DNA of 64,000 bases from Clostridioides sp. (GTDB taxonomy: Bacteria; Bacillota; Clostridia; Peptostreptococcales; Peptostreptococcaceae), in the NCBI GenBank assembly GCA_031261505.1, contig JAISJN010000005.1, positions 1 through 64,000 of the forward strand, read 5' to 3'. The translations under genes were made by a program, and so were the position numbers. Below, in pieces: positions 1 to 9,497 of the stretch. The first letter of the stretch is position 1. Every line of letters starts with the position of its first letter. Below the pieces are notes generated by a model. It saw only the letters and a program-made list of their open reading frames with translations, searched no databases and was not told the origin of the DNA.

Positions 1-70
1 GATAGGTCTGAGGTGTAAGTACAGCAATGTATTCAGCTTACAGATACTAATAGATCGAGGACTTGACCTA
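1..70 (+). rRNA. 23S rRNA, 3' end only (truncated by window start)
   Basis: Sequence ...ttcagcttacagatactaatagatcgaggacttgaccta matches the conserved 3' terminus of bacterial LSU rRNA. Confidence 0.9.
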
Positions 71-182
71 ATTTTATTAGCTCCACGCAGGTGGACTAGT
101 ATATGGTAACGAGTAGAAACAAAAGTTATAGACTGTCAGAAAAATATATATGTAGTTTTTAGAGTATTAATAATACTATATT

Positions 183-258
183 GCTGGTGTGGCTCAATTG
201 GCAGAGCAGCTGACTTGTAATCAGCAGGTTGTAGGTTCGATTCCTATCACCAGCTCCA
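183..258 (+). tRNA. tRNA-Thr (TGT anticodon), CCA encoded
   Basis: Acceptor GCTGGTG/CACCAGC, anticodon stem GCTGA-CTTGTAA-TCAGC, T-arm GGTTCGATTCC, 3' TCCA. Confidence 0.95.
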
Positions 259-322
259 TTAGGATTATGTATATCATAATCTTTTTTATTTACAAATTTA
301 AGTAATTCAAACAAAGTTAAAA

Positions 323-658
323 TATCAAGTAAACCAGATAGTCGCGAGTAGGAAACTACTCGAGGAAAGTCGGAGCACCGTAGAGCAAGGTGCTAGGTAA
401 CGCCTAGTGGAAGCGATTCTAAGGACAGTGCAACAGAAATAGACCGCCATTTATGGTAAGGATGGAAAGGCGAGGTAAGAGCTCACCAGCGGTTAGGTGA
501 CTAACCGGCTATGTAAACCCCACCCGGTGCAAGGCCAAGATAGGGATAAAGAGTATTGCTCGTACTCTCCGGTAGGTAGGCCGCTCGAGCTTATCGGCGA
601 CGATAAGCCTAGAAAGATGATTATCTAATACAAAACTCCGCTTATAGGTTTACTTGAT
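323..658 (+). ncRNA. rnpB: RNase P RNA
   Basis: Conserved GAGGAAAGTCGGAGCACC, ...ACAGAAATAGACCGCC..., GGTAAGGATGGAAAGGCGAGGTAAGAGCTCACCAGC, ACAAAACTCCGCTTATAGG; terminal helix atcaagtaaacc/ggtttacttgat. Confidence 0.95.
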
Positions 659-685
659 TTAATACAAAAATAATTTTATTGATCA

Positions 686-729
686 GAAGTCGTTGCTGCA
701 ATTATACAATTGTAACAACGGCTTTTTTA
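686..729 (+). terminator. Rho-independent terminator after rnpB
   Basis: AGTCGTTG...CAACGGCT stem followed by T-run. Confidence 0.75.
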
Positions 730-898
730 ATTGCAATTATATCAAATTAACATCAAATTCGATAATTTGAATATACCTCAATTAAATAAAGTGAGGATTT
801 ACCTAATAATTCTAGGTATAAAAATTAAAATACGTATGAATTTAAAACAAAAAAAACTCTAGAAGCCTTGAATATTCAAAGAATTTATGAAAATAAAA

Positions 899-912
899 TT
901 GGTATATACCAA
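899..912. promoter_or_regulatory. Operator-like palindrome TTGGTATATACCAA
   Basis: Perfect 14 bp palindrome in the intergenic region upstream of the GntR gene; near-identical palindrome at 1197-1214. Confidence 0.55.
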
Positions 913-1140
913 ATTATTAAACGTGGGTACCAGTATAGTAAGACATACTGTTGAATACAAAGTACAAGTATGAAATGACTTACAAAATTAAAGCCAGAAA
1001 ACTTATTAAATTGTCGAAATAGATCCTAAAACTGTAAAAAATACATATAGTAAATGAATAATAAGGAAAAAATATTGCAATTTTATCCAAATAACATAAA
1101 ATATTAAAATTTCATTGAAAATAAACATAAGCGATTTGCA

Positions 1141-1214
1141 TTGACAAAAAAAATAAATTGGTTTACCATATGATTAACAAAGCAAGAAAATACAAAAATT
1201 GGTATGTACCAATT
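1141..1214 (+). promoter_or_regulatory. Putative promoter plus operator of the GntR regulator (TTGACA-17-TACCAT; AATTGGTAtgTACCAATT at 1197-1214)
   Basis: -35-like TTGACA at 1141, a TTGGTTTACCA half-palindrome overlapping the -10 region, and an 18 bp palindrome just before the likely start at ~1227. Confidence 0.5.
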
Positions 1215-1226
1215 AGGGGTGATGTG

Positions 1227-2225
1227 TTGAACCAGGTTATTAGTCTAGACGAGAAGACATCTACACCAGTGTATAGGCAGATATGCGCGTCTATAATAGA
1301 GATGAAAAAAAATGGCATATTGAAAGAAAATGACAAATTGCCAACAGAGAGAAGTTTGTCTGAGCAATTAGGAGTTTCGAGAGGCACAGTTAAGAAAGCG
1401 TATGCCGATCTTATGAAAGACGGTTATATAGTTTCTAAACGTGGAAATGGAACATATATTTCCAGTAAAGGAAGTCACCGAGGTATAGACAAAGATGGGC
1501 TAAAGGTTGTCGATACTATTGAAGAATTAAAAAAATTTGGATATAGTTACGACGAAATAAAGGTTATATTTGATTTATTCATGTCACGAATGGAAAACGG
1601 TTTTGAAATGGTGAATATTGCAATAGTCGATTGCAACCAAGAAGCCTTGACAGCACTCAAGAGGAGATTTCTAATATTAAAAAATGTAAATCTGACCACA
1701 GTGTTATTGAGCGATGTACGTGAGTTTAAGTATCCAGTCGATGTATTTAAAAAATTCGACTTGATAGTTACGACGAAGACTCATTATCTAGAACTGCATA
1801 CTATTTTGAATGGAATTGGAGATAAGATAGTCAAGACCGTTCTTTCGGCTGACAAGGAAACTGTTATCAACCTCGCTGGGATCAAAGATCCAGAGAATAC
1901 AGGTATAATAACCAAATCAGTCAGGTTTGCAGAGATAATAAAGAGCAACTTATACTCGCTATCTATAGATGTACCAGAAGAAAATTTTGTATCATCTGAT
2001 GAGCAGTCTGTAGATTCTATTCTAGAGTTTATAGAGGGGAAAAAATATTTAGTAGTACCTCCAATGTATTCGATCGATTTCAAATTGAGTGGGAATTCAA
2101 TTTTGGAATTTGTTCGTGAAGATGGAGAGCCTATAATATTTAAATATAACATTGAAGATGGATCTATGATTTACGTAGAGGAAAAGATAAAGGAAATTAG
2201 AGAAAAGAAATTTTTAGAGAAATAG
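1227..2225 (+). CDS. GntR-family transcriptional regulator (start likely TTG 1227 rather than 1158)
   Basis: N-terminal wHTH PVYRQICASIIEMKKNGILKENDKLPTERSLSEQLGVSRGTVKKAYADLMKDGYI; SD aggggtg at 1215. Confidence 0.85.
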   Translation: MNQVISLDEKTSTPVYRQICASIIEMKKNGILKENDKLPTERSLSEQLGVSRGTVKKAYADLMKDGYIVSKRGNGTYISSKGSHRGIDKDGLKVVDTIEELKKFGYSYDEIKVIFDLFMSRMENGFEMVNIAIVDCNQEALTALKRRFLILKNVNLTTVLLSDVREFKYPVDVFKKFDLIVTTKTHYLELHTILNGIGDKIVKTVLSADKETVINLAGIKDPENTGIITKSVRFAEIIKSNLYSLSIDVPEENFVSSDEQSVDSILEFIEGKKYLVVPPMYSIDFKLSGNSILEFVREDGEPIIFKYNIEDGSMIYVEEKIKEIREKKFLEK

Positions 2226-2349
2226 AGAAGTAAATTAAGTAGAGAAATAGAGACAAGGATTTACTAAATGGATACATAAGAAAATATCAATTAAACTACG
2301 CTAGAAAAAGAAAAGAATATAAGCAAAACGAAATGGGAGGTTAAATTTA

Positions 2350-2763
2350 ATGCAAAAAACATTGACTATGGTCATGGGGGTAATAGGTGCCGATGTCCAC
2401 GTAGTAGGAAATCAGATACTTGACTTTGCCTTCAACAACGCAGGGTTCAAGGTGGTAAATTTAGGCGTCATGGTATCTCAAAAAGAGTTTATAGAAGCCG
2501 CAATTGAAGCAGATGCAGATATTATAGTAGTATCTTCGCTATACGGTCACGGTGAGATAGATTGCCGTGGTTTAAGAGAAAAATGTGAAGAAGCAGGACT
2601 CAAAGACATCAAGTTATACGTAGGAGGAAACCTAGTAGTCGGTAAGTCAGACTTCGAAACAGTTAAAGAGGAATTCTTACAAATGGGATACGATAGGGTA
2701 TATCCACCTGGAACAGATCCAAAGGTAAGTATAGAAGATATTAAAAAAGACTTTTGTATGTAA
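2350..2763 (+). CDS. glmS: Methylaspartate (glutamate) mutase S subunit, B12-binding
   Basis: [31 protein letters not shown] (DxHxxG cobalamin motif), [18 protein letters not shown]; upstream of glmL/glmE. Confidence 0.95.
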   Translation: MQKTLTMVMGVIGADVHVVGNQILDFAFNNAGFKVVNLGVMVSQKEFIEAAIEADADIIVVSSLYGHGEIDCRGLREKCEEAGLKDIKLYVGGNLVVGKSDFETVKEEFLQMGYDRVYPPGTDPKVSIEDIKKDFCM

Positions 2764-2931
2764 ACGATTTTAGATATATCAAATAAACAGCAGTATAAAA
2801 AATAGGCATCGTCTTGAAAGAGAGTTGATGTCAAAAGAAAGAAAATCAAAGATTGAGATTAATATAAAATAGCTTAGCATGAATAGCTTAGTATACACAT
2901 GAATTGGTATAGAGGATAGGGGTTAGTTAAT

Positions 2932-4314
2932 ATGAGAGTATATTTAACAGCTGATATCGGCAGTACGTTTACAAAACTAACTGCTATAGATTTGGAAAGC
3001 AGAAAAATAATTGCAACAGCCAAATCGTTCACTACAATTGAAACAAACGTGATGTCGGGGTTCAATTCAGCATTGGACGAGATTAGAGCCCAGATAGGGA
3101 AGATCGAATTTGAGAAGATGTTAGCATCAAGCAGTGCAGCAGGTGGACTCAAGATGATATCTTCAGGACTCGTACCAGATATTACTGCAAAAGCATCCAG
3201 ACTGGCGGCTGCTAGTGCTGGGGCAAAAATTTTAAAGACGTATTCATATGAACTGGGACATAACGAGCAAGAGGAAATATATAACTACGCACCTGAAATT
3301 TTACTATTGTCAGGTGGCATAGACGGGGGAAATAAGGATGTGTTACTACACAATGCGAAGATGATAGCAGATATAGATAGAAACTTTTCTGTGATAATTG
3401 CAGGTAATAAATGTGCAGCTGACGATGCATCTGAAATTCTCTTGAAATCAGGTAAGGAAGTAGTCGTATGTGAAAACGTAATGCCTACGTTTAACAAATT
3501 GAACATAATGCCAGCTAAACAGGCGATACGCGATTTGTTCATCGAAAATATAATTTCAGCAAAGGGACTTGACGAGGTACAGAGGATGATGGATCAAGCT
3601 ATCGTACCTACACCACTTGCAGTATTCGAAGCAGCTAATTTACTTAGTACTGGTACGAATAAAAGTGCTGGACTCGGTGAAATAATGGCTTACGACGTTG
3701 GAGGAGCTACAACAGATGTATACTCCATGGCAGAAGGAACTCCGAAAAAAGCAAATGTATATCTACAAGGTATGTTGGAACCATTTGCAAAGAGGACTAT
3801 AGAGGGAGATATCGGAGTTAGGTACAGTATTACTTCATTAGTAGACGAGGCTGGCATAGAGAGAATAACTTCTGAGTCAGGTCAAACGATGGAGCAAGTC
3901 AAAGAATGGATAGATACTTGTAAGAAAGATCCTAGCACATTGCCAGTAGGCGACCAAAAAAATATAGACACAGCTATGGCTAGCGAGGCAATTAGGATTT
4001 CTGCACAGAGACATTGTGGATTCACTGAAACATCATATTCGACAATAGGTGAGGTGCTTTTACAGACTGGCAAAGATTTGACAGGTGTGAAATACGTGAT
4101 AGGCTCAGGTGGATCTGTTATAAACAGCGCTGATCCAAAGAAAATTTTACAGAAGTCGTCATATGAAATAGCTGATTTAAATGCGTTGAAACCGCTTAGT
4201 CCAAAATATCTTTTGGATAAGAAGAACATCTTCGCAGCCATGGGACTCTTAGGTAGCGTCGAACCAGACCTAGCACTTGAGCTTATGGAAAAGGAATTCA
4301 CGGAAATAGATTAA
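2932..4314 (+). CDS. glmL: GlmL/MutL, ASKHA-type reactivation/chaperone protein of glutamate mutase
   Basis: ADIGSTFTKLTAIDLE, YDVGGATTDVYS, position between glmS and glmE. Confidence 0.93.
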   Translation: MRVYLTADIGSTFTKLTAIDLESRKIIATAKSFTTIETNVMSGFNSALDEIRAQIGKIEFEKMLASSSAAGGLKMISSGLVPDITAKASRLAAASAGAKILKTYSYELGHNEQEEIYNYAPEILLLSGGIDGGNKDVLLHNAKMIADIDRNFSVIIAGNKCAADDASEILLKSGKEVVVCENVMPTFNKLNIMPAKQAIRDLFIENIISAKGLDEVQRMMDQAIVPTPLAVFEAANLLSTGTNKSAGLGEIMAYDVGGATTDVYSMAEGTPKKANVYLQGMLEPFAKRTIEGDIGVRYSITSLVDEAGIERITSESGQTMEQVKEWIDTCKKDPSTLPVGDQKNIDTAMASEAIRISAQRHCGFTETSYSTIGEVLLQTGKDLTGVKYVIGSGGSVINSADPKKILQKSSYEIADLNALKPLSPKYLLDKKNIFAAMGLLGSVEPDLALELMEKEFTEID

Positions 4315-4383
4315 AAAGAGGATAAAAAATTATTATAAAAATTTAACTAATAAAAAAGACTTTATAAGGTGGGAGATAATAAG

Positions 4384-5844
4384 ATGAGCCAAGAGTTGAA
4401 AAATGAGAAATGGAGTGAAGAACTGTTCAATAGCGTTCGAAAAGAAGTACTCGGTCAGTGGAAAACAGGGGCTGGAGTAAATTTTGAAGAAGCTGTTGAA
4501 TATCAGAAATCTATACCAAAAGAAAAAAGATTTTCAAATAAACTCGATATAGCGGATGAAAGTGGAGTTACACTTATACAACCTCGTGCAGGGGTAGCGC
4601 TTCCAGATGAACATATAGAACTACTTAGATATCTGGAAAATGAAGGTGGAGCAGATCTTCTTCCAACTACTATAGATAGTTACACAAGACTTAATCGTTA
4701 CGAAGAAGCAGATATAGGAATAGAAGAAAGCCATAGAGAAGGGCGCTCTATGTTAAATGGATTTCCAGCTGTAAACTACGGAGTTGAAGTCTGTAGGAAA
4801 GTTACAAAATCAGTTAAAAGCCCAGTGCAGGTTCGCCACGGCACACCAGATGCTAGACTTCTTACTGAAATAAGTATAGCTGGTGGATTTACTTCTTATG
4901 AAGGAGGAGGTATATCATACAACATACCTTACTCAAAAAACACTTCAATAGAAAGAACTATCCTTGACTGGCAGTACACTGACCGTCTAATCGGTATGTA
5001 CGAAGAAGCAGGTGTAACAATCAATAGAGAACCATTTGGACCACTTACAGGAACTTTAGTTCCAGCCTGCATATCAAACTCAGTGGCAGTTATAGAAGCA
5101 CTTCTAGCAGCTGCACAAGGTGTTAAAAACGTAACAGTTGGATATGGACAATGTGGTAATATAATTCAAGATGTTGCAGCAATCAAGTCACTTAAGAAGA
5201 TGACAAATCAATATCTTGCTGAATTTGGATTCAACGATGTAAAAGTAACTACAGTCTTCCATCAGTGGATGGGTGGATTCCCACAAGACGAGGCAAAGGC
5301 TTTTGGAGTTATATCTTGGGGGGCAGCAGCAGCAACACTTGCAGGAGCTACGAAAGTTATAGTTAAGACACCACATGAAGCTATGGGTATACCTACTAAA
5401 GAAGCAAATGCAGCAGGCCTAAGAGCTACTAAACAAGTTGTTTCTATGTTAAAAGACCAAAGTTTATTATCGTTATCAGATGTAAATGAAGAATGCAGGA
5501 TAATAGAAGCTGAAATGGAAGCTATATTAAGGGGAACTCTAGAACTAGGAAAAGGCGATATAGCAGTAGGATCAGTAAGAGCATTCGAAGCTGGGGTACT
5601 CGATATACCATTTGCACCAAGTAGATACACATTAGGAAAGGTAATGCCAGTAAGAGATAACCAAGGTGCAGTTCGTATGCTAAACCACGGAAATCTACCA
5701 TTTAGCAAAGAAATCATAGATTTCCACAACGCTAAATTAGACGAAAGAGCTAAGACTGAAAAAAGAGATGTCAACTTCCAAATGGTAGTAGATGATATAT
5801 ATGCAATAGGTAAAGGATATCTAGTAGGAAGACCAAGATTGTAA
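4384..5844 (+). CDS. glmE: Methylaspartate (glutamate) mutase epsilon subunit
   Basis: [48 protein letters not shown] ggtgggag before ATG 4384. Confidence 0.95.
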   Translation: MSQELKNEKWSEELFNSVRKEVLGQWKTGAGVNFEEAVEYQKSIPKEKRFSNKLDIADESGVTLIQPRAGVALPDEHIELLRYLENEGGADLLPTTIDSYTRLNRYEEADIGIEESHREGRSMLNGFPAVNYGVEVCRKVTKSVKSPVQVRHGTPDARLLTEISIAGGFTSYEGGGISYNIPYSKNTSIERTILDWQYTDRLIGMYEEAGVTINREPFGPLTGTLVPACISNSVAVIEALLAAAQGVKNVTVGYGQCGNIIQDVAAIKSLKKMTNQYLAEFGFNDVKVTTVFHQWMGGFPQDEAKAFGVISWGAAAATLAGATKVIVKTPHEAMGIPTKEANAAGLRATKQVVSMLKDQSLLSLSDVNEECRIIEAEMEAILRGTLELGKGDIAVGSVRAFEAGVLDIPFAPSRYTLGKVMPVRDNQGAVRMLNHGNLPFSKEIIDFHNAKLDERAKTEKRDVNFQMVVDDIYAIGKGYLVGRPRL

Positions 5845-5903
5845 TAAAAAATAAGACCAAGATTGTAATGAAAAAAATAATAAATAACCGAGGGGGCACC
5901 AAA

Positions 5904-7157
5904 ATGAAAGTTGTTGATATAGTTTGTTCTGCAGGAAAGACAGGATTTTTCTTTGACGATCAAAAGGCTATTAAAGCTGGAGCAGAGTCAGATGGTAATA
6001 TATATAAGGGAGAACCAGTTACAGAAGGGTTCGCGAGCATAAGGGTAGCTGGAGAATCTATTTCAGTTATGTTTATACTAGAAGATGGCCAAGTTGCCTA
6101 TGGAGACTGTGCAGCAGTTCAGTATTCAGGGGCAGGCGGAAGAGATCCGCTGTTCTTAGCTGAAAACTTTATACCTATAATAGAAGAAGAAATTAAACCT
6201 CTATTCGTAGGAAAAGAAATAACTACCTTCAGAGAAATGGCTGAAACAGTAGACAGCATGAAAGACAAAAATGGAAAAAGACTTCATACTGCAATTCGTT
6301 ACGGGGTAACTCAATCTATACTAGACGCTGTAGCAAAATCTCAACATAAGTTGATGGCAGAAGTAGTAGCAGATGAGTACGATCTAAAAGTATCTGATAA
6401 ATTGATACCAGTATTCTCGCAATCTGGAGATGATAGATACCTTAACGCAGATAAGATGATATTAAAAGGTTCAGACGTGCTACCTCACGCTTTAATAAAC
6501 CATGTTGAAACAAAACTAGGAAATGATGGAGAAATTCTTAAAAAATACGTAGAATGGTTGAGAGATAGGATAACTGATAAAAAACAAACTCCAGACTACA
6601 AACCAACTCTTCATATAGATGTATATGGAACACTTGGTCTTGCATTTGATATGGACTACGAAAAAATAGTAAATTACCTAGGAGTACTTGAAAAAGCAGC
6701 AGCTCCTTACAAACTTCGTATAGAAGGACCAGTAGATGTAGGTGAAAGAACTGCACAGATGGAAGCACTTAAGAAAATACGTAGCCTAGAAGAAGAAAAA
6801 GGTATAGATGTAGAAATAGTTGCAGATGAATGGTGCAACACTTATGACGACGTAGTATACTTCACAGACAATAAAGCAGGACATATGGCACAGATAAAGA
6901 CTCCAGACCTTGGAGGAATAAACAATACAATTGAAGCAGTTTTATACTGCAAGAAAAATGGATTCGGAGCATACCTAGGTGGTACTTGCAACGAAACTGA
7001 CCGCTCTGCTCAAGTTTGCGCAAATATAGCAATGGCAACAAATCCAGATCAAATACTTGCAAAACCAGGTATGGGTGTGGATGAAGGATATATGATAGTT
7101 TACAATGAAATGCAAAGAATATTAGCACTCAGCAAAAGAGTAGGGGGTAAGAATTAA
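5904..7157 (+). CDS. Methylaspartate ammonia-lyase (start likely ATG 5904)
   Basis: Enolase-superfamily MAL features (YGDCAAVQYSGAGGRDPLF, EIVADEWCNTYDDVVYFTDNKAGHMAQIKTPDLGGINN); next to glutamate mutase. Confidence 0.93.
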   Translation: MKVVDIVCSAGKTGFFFDDQKAIKAGAESDGNIYKGEPVTEGFASIRVAGESISVMFILEDGQVAYGDCAAVQYSGAGGRDPLFLAENFIPIIEEEIKPLFVGKEITTFREMAETVDSMKDKNGKRLHTAIRYGVTQSILDAVAKSQHKLMAEVVADEYDLKVSDKLIPVFSQSGDDRYLNADKMILKGSDVLPHALINHVETKLGNDGEILKKYVEWLRDRITDKKQTPDYKPTLHIDVYGTLGLAFDMDYEKIVNYLGVLEKAAAPYKLRIEGPVDVGERTAQMEALKKIRSLEEEKGIDVEIVADEWCNTYDDVVYFTDNKAGHMAQIKTPDLGGINNTIEAVLYCKKNGFGAYLGGTCNETDRSAQVCANIAMATNPDQILAKPGMGVDEGYMIVYNEMQRILALSKRVGGKN

Positions 7158-8539
7158 TGAGAGAACTTAGAGTACTTTCTCCCACAGCCATATTAGGCTA
7201 TGGTTTTCCAGAAGAATCATTCATGGAAGGAATGAAAAAAAATCCAGATGTTATAGCAGTTGACGCAGGGTCTTCAGACCCAGGTCCATACTATCTTGGA
7301 GCAGGAGTTTCGTTTACAGATAGAAGCGCTGTAAAACGTGATTTAGAATTCATGTTATCTTCTGCAGTTGAAAGAAATATACCGGTAATAATAGGTACAG
7401 CAGGTGGATCAGGAGCTAACTCACACCTTGACTGGTGTATTGAAATAATAAAGGAAATATCTAAAGAAAAAGAATTATCTTTCAAAATGGCTACTATACA
7501 AGCACAAATAGACAATGAGATAGTAATGGAAGAATTAAAAGCAGGTAGAGTATCTGCTCTTCATCCAGCGCCAATGCCAACTGAAAAAGACGTAACAGAT
7601 TCAGTTAGAATAGTAGCTCAAATGGGAGAAGAACCATTTATTAAAGCCTTAGAATCAGGTGCACAGGTAATAGTTGGAGGAAGGACATACGATCCAGTAT
7701 GCTTCTCAAGTTTAGCTATAAAAAATGGATTTGATAAAGGTCTAGCTATACACATGGGTAAAATATTAGAATGTGCAGCTATAGCAGCACTTCCAGGAAG
7801 CGGTAGCGACTGTATGTTCGGTACTTTGAGAGAAGACCATTTTGAACTAGAGCCACTTTCAAAAGAACGTAAATGCACTACTCTATCAGTAGCGGCACAT
7901 ACGCTTTACGAAAAGAGCAACCCAACTAGTCTACCAGGACCAGGTGGTGTGTTGGATTTAACACAGACTACATTTGAACAAAACAAAGAAAACTCTGTAA
8001 TAGTAAGAGGAAGTAAATTCGTTCCAACAGAAGAGGGAAAATACTTCATCAAACTAGAAGGTGTAAAAAAAGTCGGATATAGGACAGTTTCAGTAGCAGC
8101 GACTTGCGATCCTATAATGATGAGCAAAATAGACGATATAATAGCTGCAGTAAAAGCAAAGGTAAATTCAAACTTCGAAGGTCAAAACTTTGGAGACTAC
8201 TTCCTAGACATAAGGGTTTACGGAAAAAATGGAGCCAGCCTTTATAAAGGTATCCAGTGCAATTTCGGAAGCGAAATAGGAATAGTAATAGAAGCTGTCG
8301 GCGAAACTCAAGAAATTGCCGATACAATCTGTAGCTTTGCTCGCTCTACAATGCTTCACTACGGATACGAAGGAAGAATAGCAACAGCAGGAAACCTTGC
8401 ATTCCCATTCTCTCCATCTGATTTCCACGCAGGAGAAGTATATGAGTTCAGCGTTTACAGCTTGATGGATACTTCAGAGGATCCATGTAAATACTTCCCA
8501 GTGGATGTAAAAATGTGTGACAAGGGGGAATTAAAATAA
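7157..8539 (+). CDS. AtuA-family (DUF1446) protein
   Basis: AVDAGSSDPGPYYLG, GTAGGSGANSHLDW, VIVGGRTYDPVCFSSLAIKNGF typical of AtuA/DUF1446. Confidence 0.8.
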   Translation: MRELRVLSPTAILGYGFPEESFMEGMKKNPDVIAVDAGSSDPGPYYLGAGVSFTDRSAVKRDLEFMLSSAVERNIPVIIGTAGGSGANSHLDWCIEIIKEISKEKELSFKMATIQAQIDNEIVMEELKAGRVSALHPAPMPTEKDVTDSVRIVAQMGEEPFIKALESGAQVIVGGRTYDPVCFSSLAIKNGFDKGLAIHMGKILECAAIAALPGSGSDCMFGTLREDHFELEPLSKERKCTTLSVAAHTLYEKSNPTSLPGPGGVLDLTQTTFEQNKENSVIVRGSKFVPTEEGKYFIKLEGVKKVGYRTVSVAATCDPIMMSKIDDIIAAVKAKVNSNFEGQNFGDYFLDIRVYGKNGASLYKGIQCNFGSEIGIVIEAVGETQEIADTICSFARSTMLHYGYEGRIATAGNLAFPFSPSDFHAGEVYEFSVYSLMDTSEDPCKYFPVDVKMCDKGELK

Positions 8540-8853
8540 TGAGTAATCTAAGAGATGTAGCAGACGTTATAAGAAGTAAAAACTCTGGTCCTTTTGAATT
8601 GACTTTCGATATAATATTCAAGAACCAGGAAAACTTTGAAAAATTTAGGGATGCGAATATACTTACAAAAGAGTCATTTGCAAAACTATATGCAATAGAT
8701 GTAAAAGATGTATTAAACGTGATATACTTTGCTCCAGCAAAGGCTGTCAAGGTAACAATAATTAGACCTATTTCATCAGGTGCACTTGGAGAAACTGATG
8801 TTTACGGAGCACAACAACACGCTCCACTTCTAACACTAGAATTCGATTTATAA
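8539..8853 (+). CDS. AtuA-related small C-terminal-domain protein
   Basis: RSKNSGPFELTFDIIF, ARPISSGALGETDVYGAQQH-like segment; directly coupled to the AtuA ORF. Confidence 0.7.
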   Translation: MSNLRDVADVIRSKNSGPFELTFDIIFKNQENFEKFRDANILTKESFAKLYAIDVKDVLNVIYFAPAKAVKVTIIRPISSGALGETDVYGAQQHAPLLTLEFDL

Positions 8854-8940
8854 CTTGAGATAAATGTCACCCACATATATAGGTGGCGGCATAAATCTCA
8901 TTTCAGCAGGGGATCATCCCCCACCAAGCAACCAAAGTTT
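8851..8940 (+). repeat. Dispersed structured repeat, copy 1
   Basis: taacTTGAGATaaatGTCaCCCACatatataGGTGGcgGCataaATCTCAtttcag...; helix TGAGAT/ATCTCA enclosing CCAC/GTGG. Confidence 0.7.
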
Positions 8941-9035
8941 AACTCGAGAAACTTATCTTCACAATCTATAGGTGGAGGAAAAAATCTCAATTCAGTGGGG
9001 AGAATCCCCACCTTGCAATCATCATCTAAATTATG
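8938..9035 (+). repeat. Dispersed structured repeat, copy 2 (tandem to copy 1)
   Basis: tttaactcGAGAaac...tctataGGTGgagg...aaTCTCaattcaGTGGGGAgaaTCCCCAC. Confidence 0.65.
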
Positions 9036-9353
9036 GAATATGCCCCACTTGTAGGAGTGGGGTTGTATTCCTAAAAACAACTCGATAGAGAATACGTTTG
9101 CCGATTGTTTGATATAGAACCTATCATAATTAAGATCATAGGTGAAAAAAATATTACACAACAAGCAGATGATAATGATAGACATATCTTATAGAATAGT
9201 GTAAAATATATAAAAAAACTGAAATATGAATAGAAATATAAAAATAAACAAATAAAACACAAAATTACAAAATTAAAATGACAGACATATACTCATAACT
9301 TGAGAAAGCTGTACTCAACTCATTGGGTATGTGTATAATTATCATTTGACTTG

Positions 9354-9395
9354 GAGTGCAAGCACCAGAATGCGAGCGCTAGAACGCAGGCATCA
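9354..9395 (+). repeat. Degenerate 14 bp tandem repeat, 3 units
   Basis: GAGTGCAAGCACCA / GAATGCGAGCGCTA / GAACGCAGGCATCA. Confidence 0.5.
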
Positions 9396-9497
9396 TTTGA
9401 AATAGTGAGAGATAGGATTTGCTTCTTCATTTTAAGGTGGATTAATTGACAGGGGTAAATCATTTCTATAAATAAAAAAGAGAAGGAGGAATTAGTA

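Noticed and set aside
2226-2349. Cobalamin riboswitch ahead of the B12-dependent glutamate mutase
   Set aside because: No B12-box-like sequence or extended structure could be seen in the short leader
5262-5963. 233 aa minus-strand ORF opposite glmE and the start of the methylaspartate ammonia-lyase gene
   Set aside because: Fully antisense to strong coding sequence; composition (Ser/Leu/Ile-rich) is typical of a shadow ORF; no domain-like motifs
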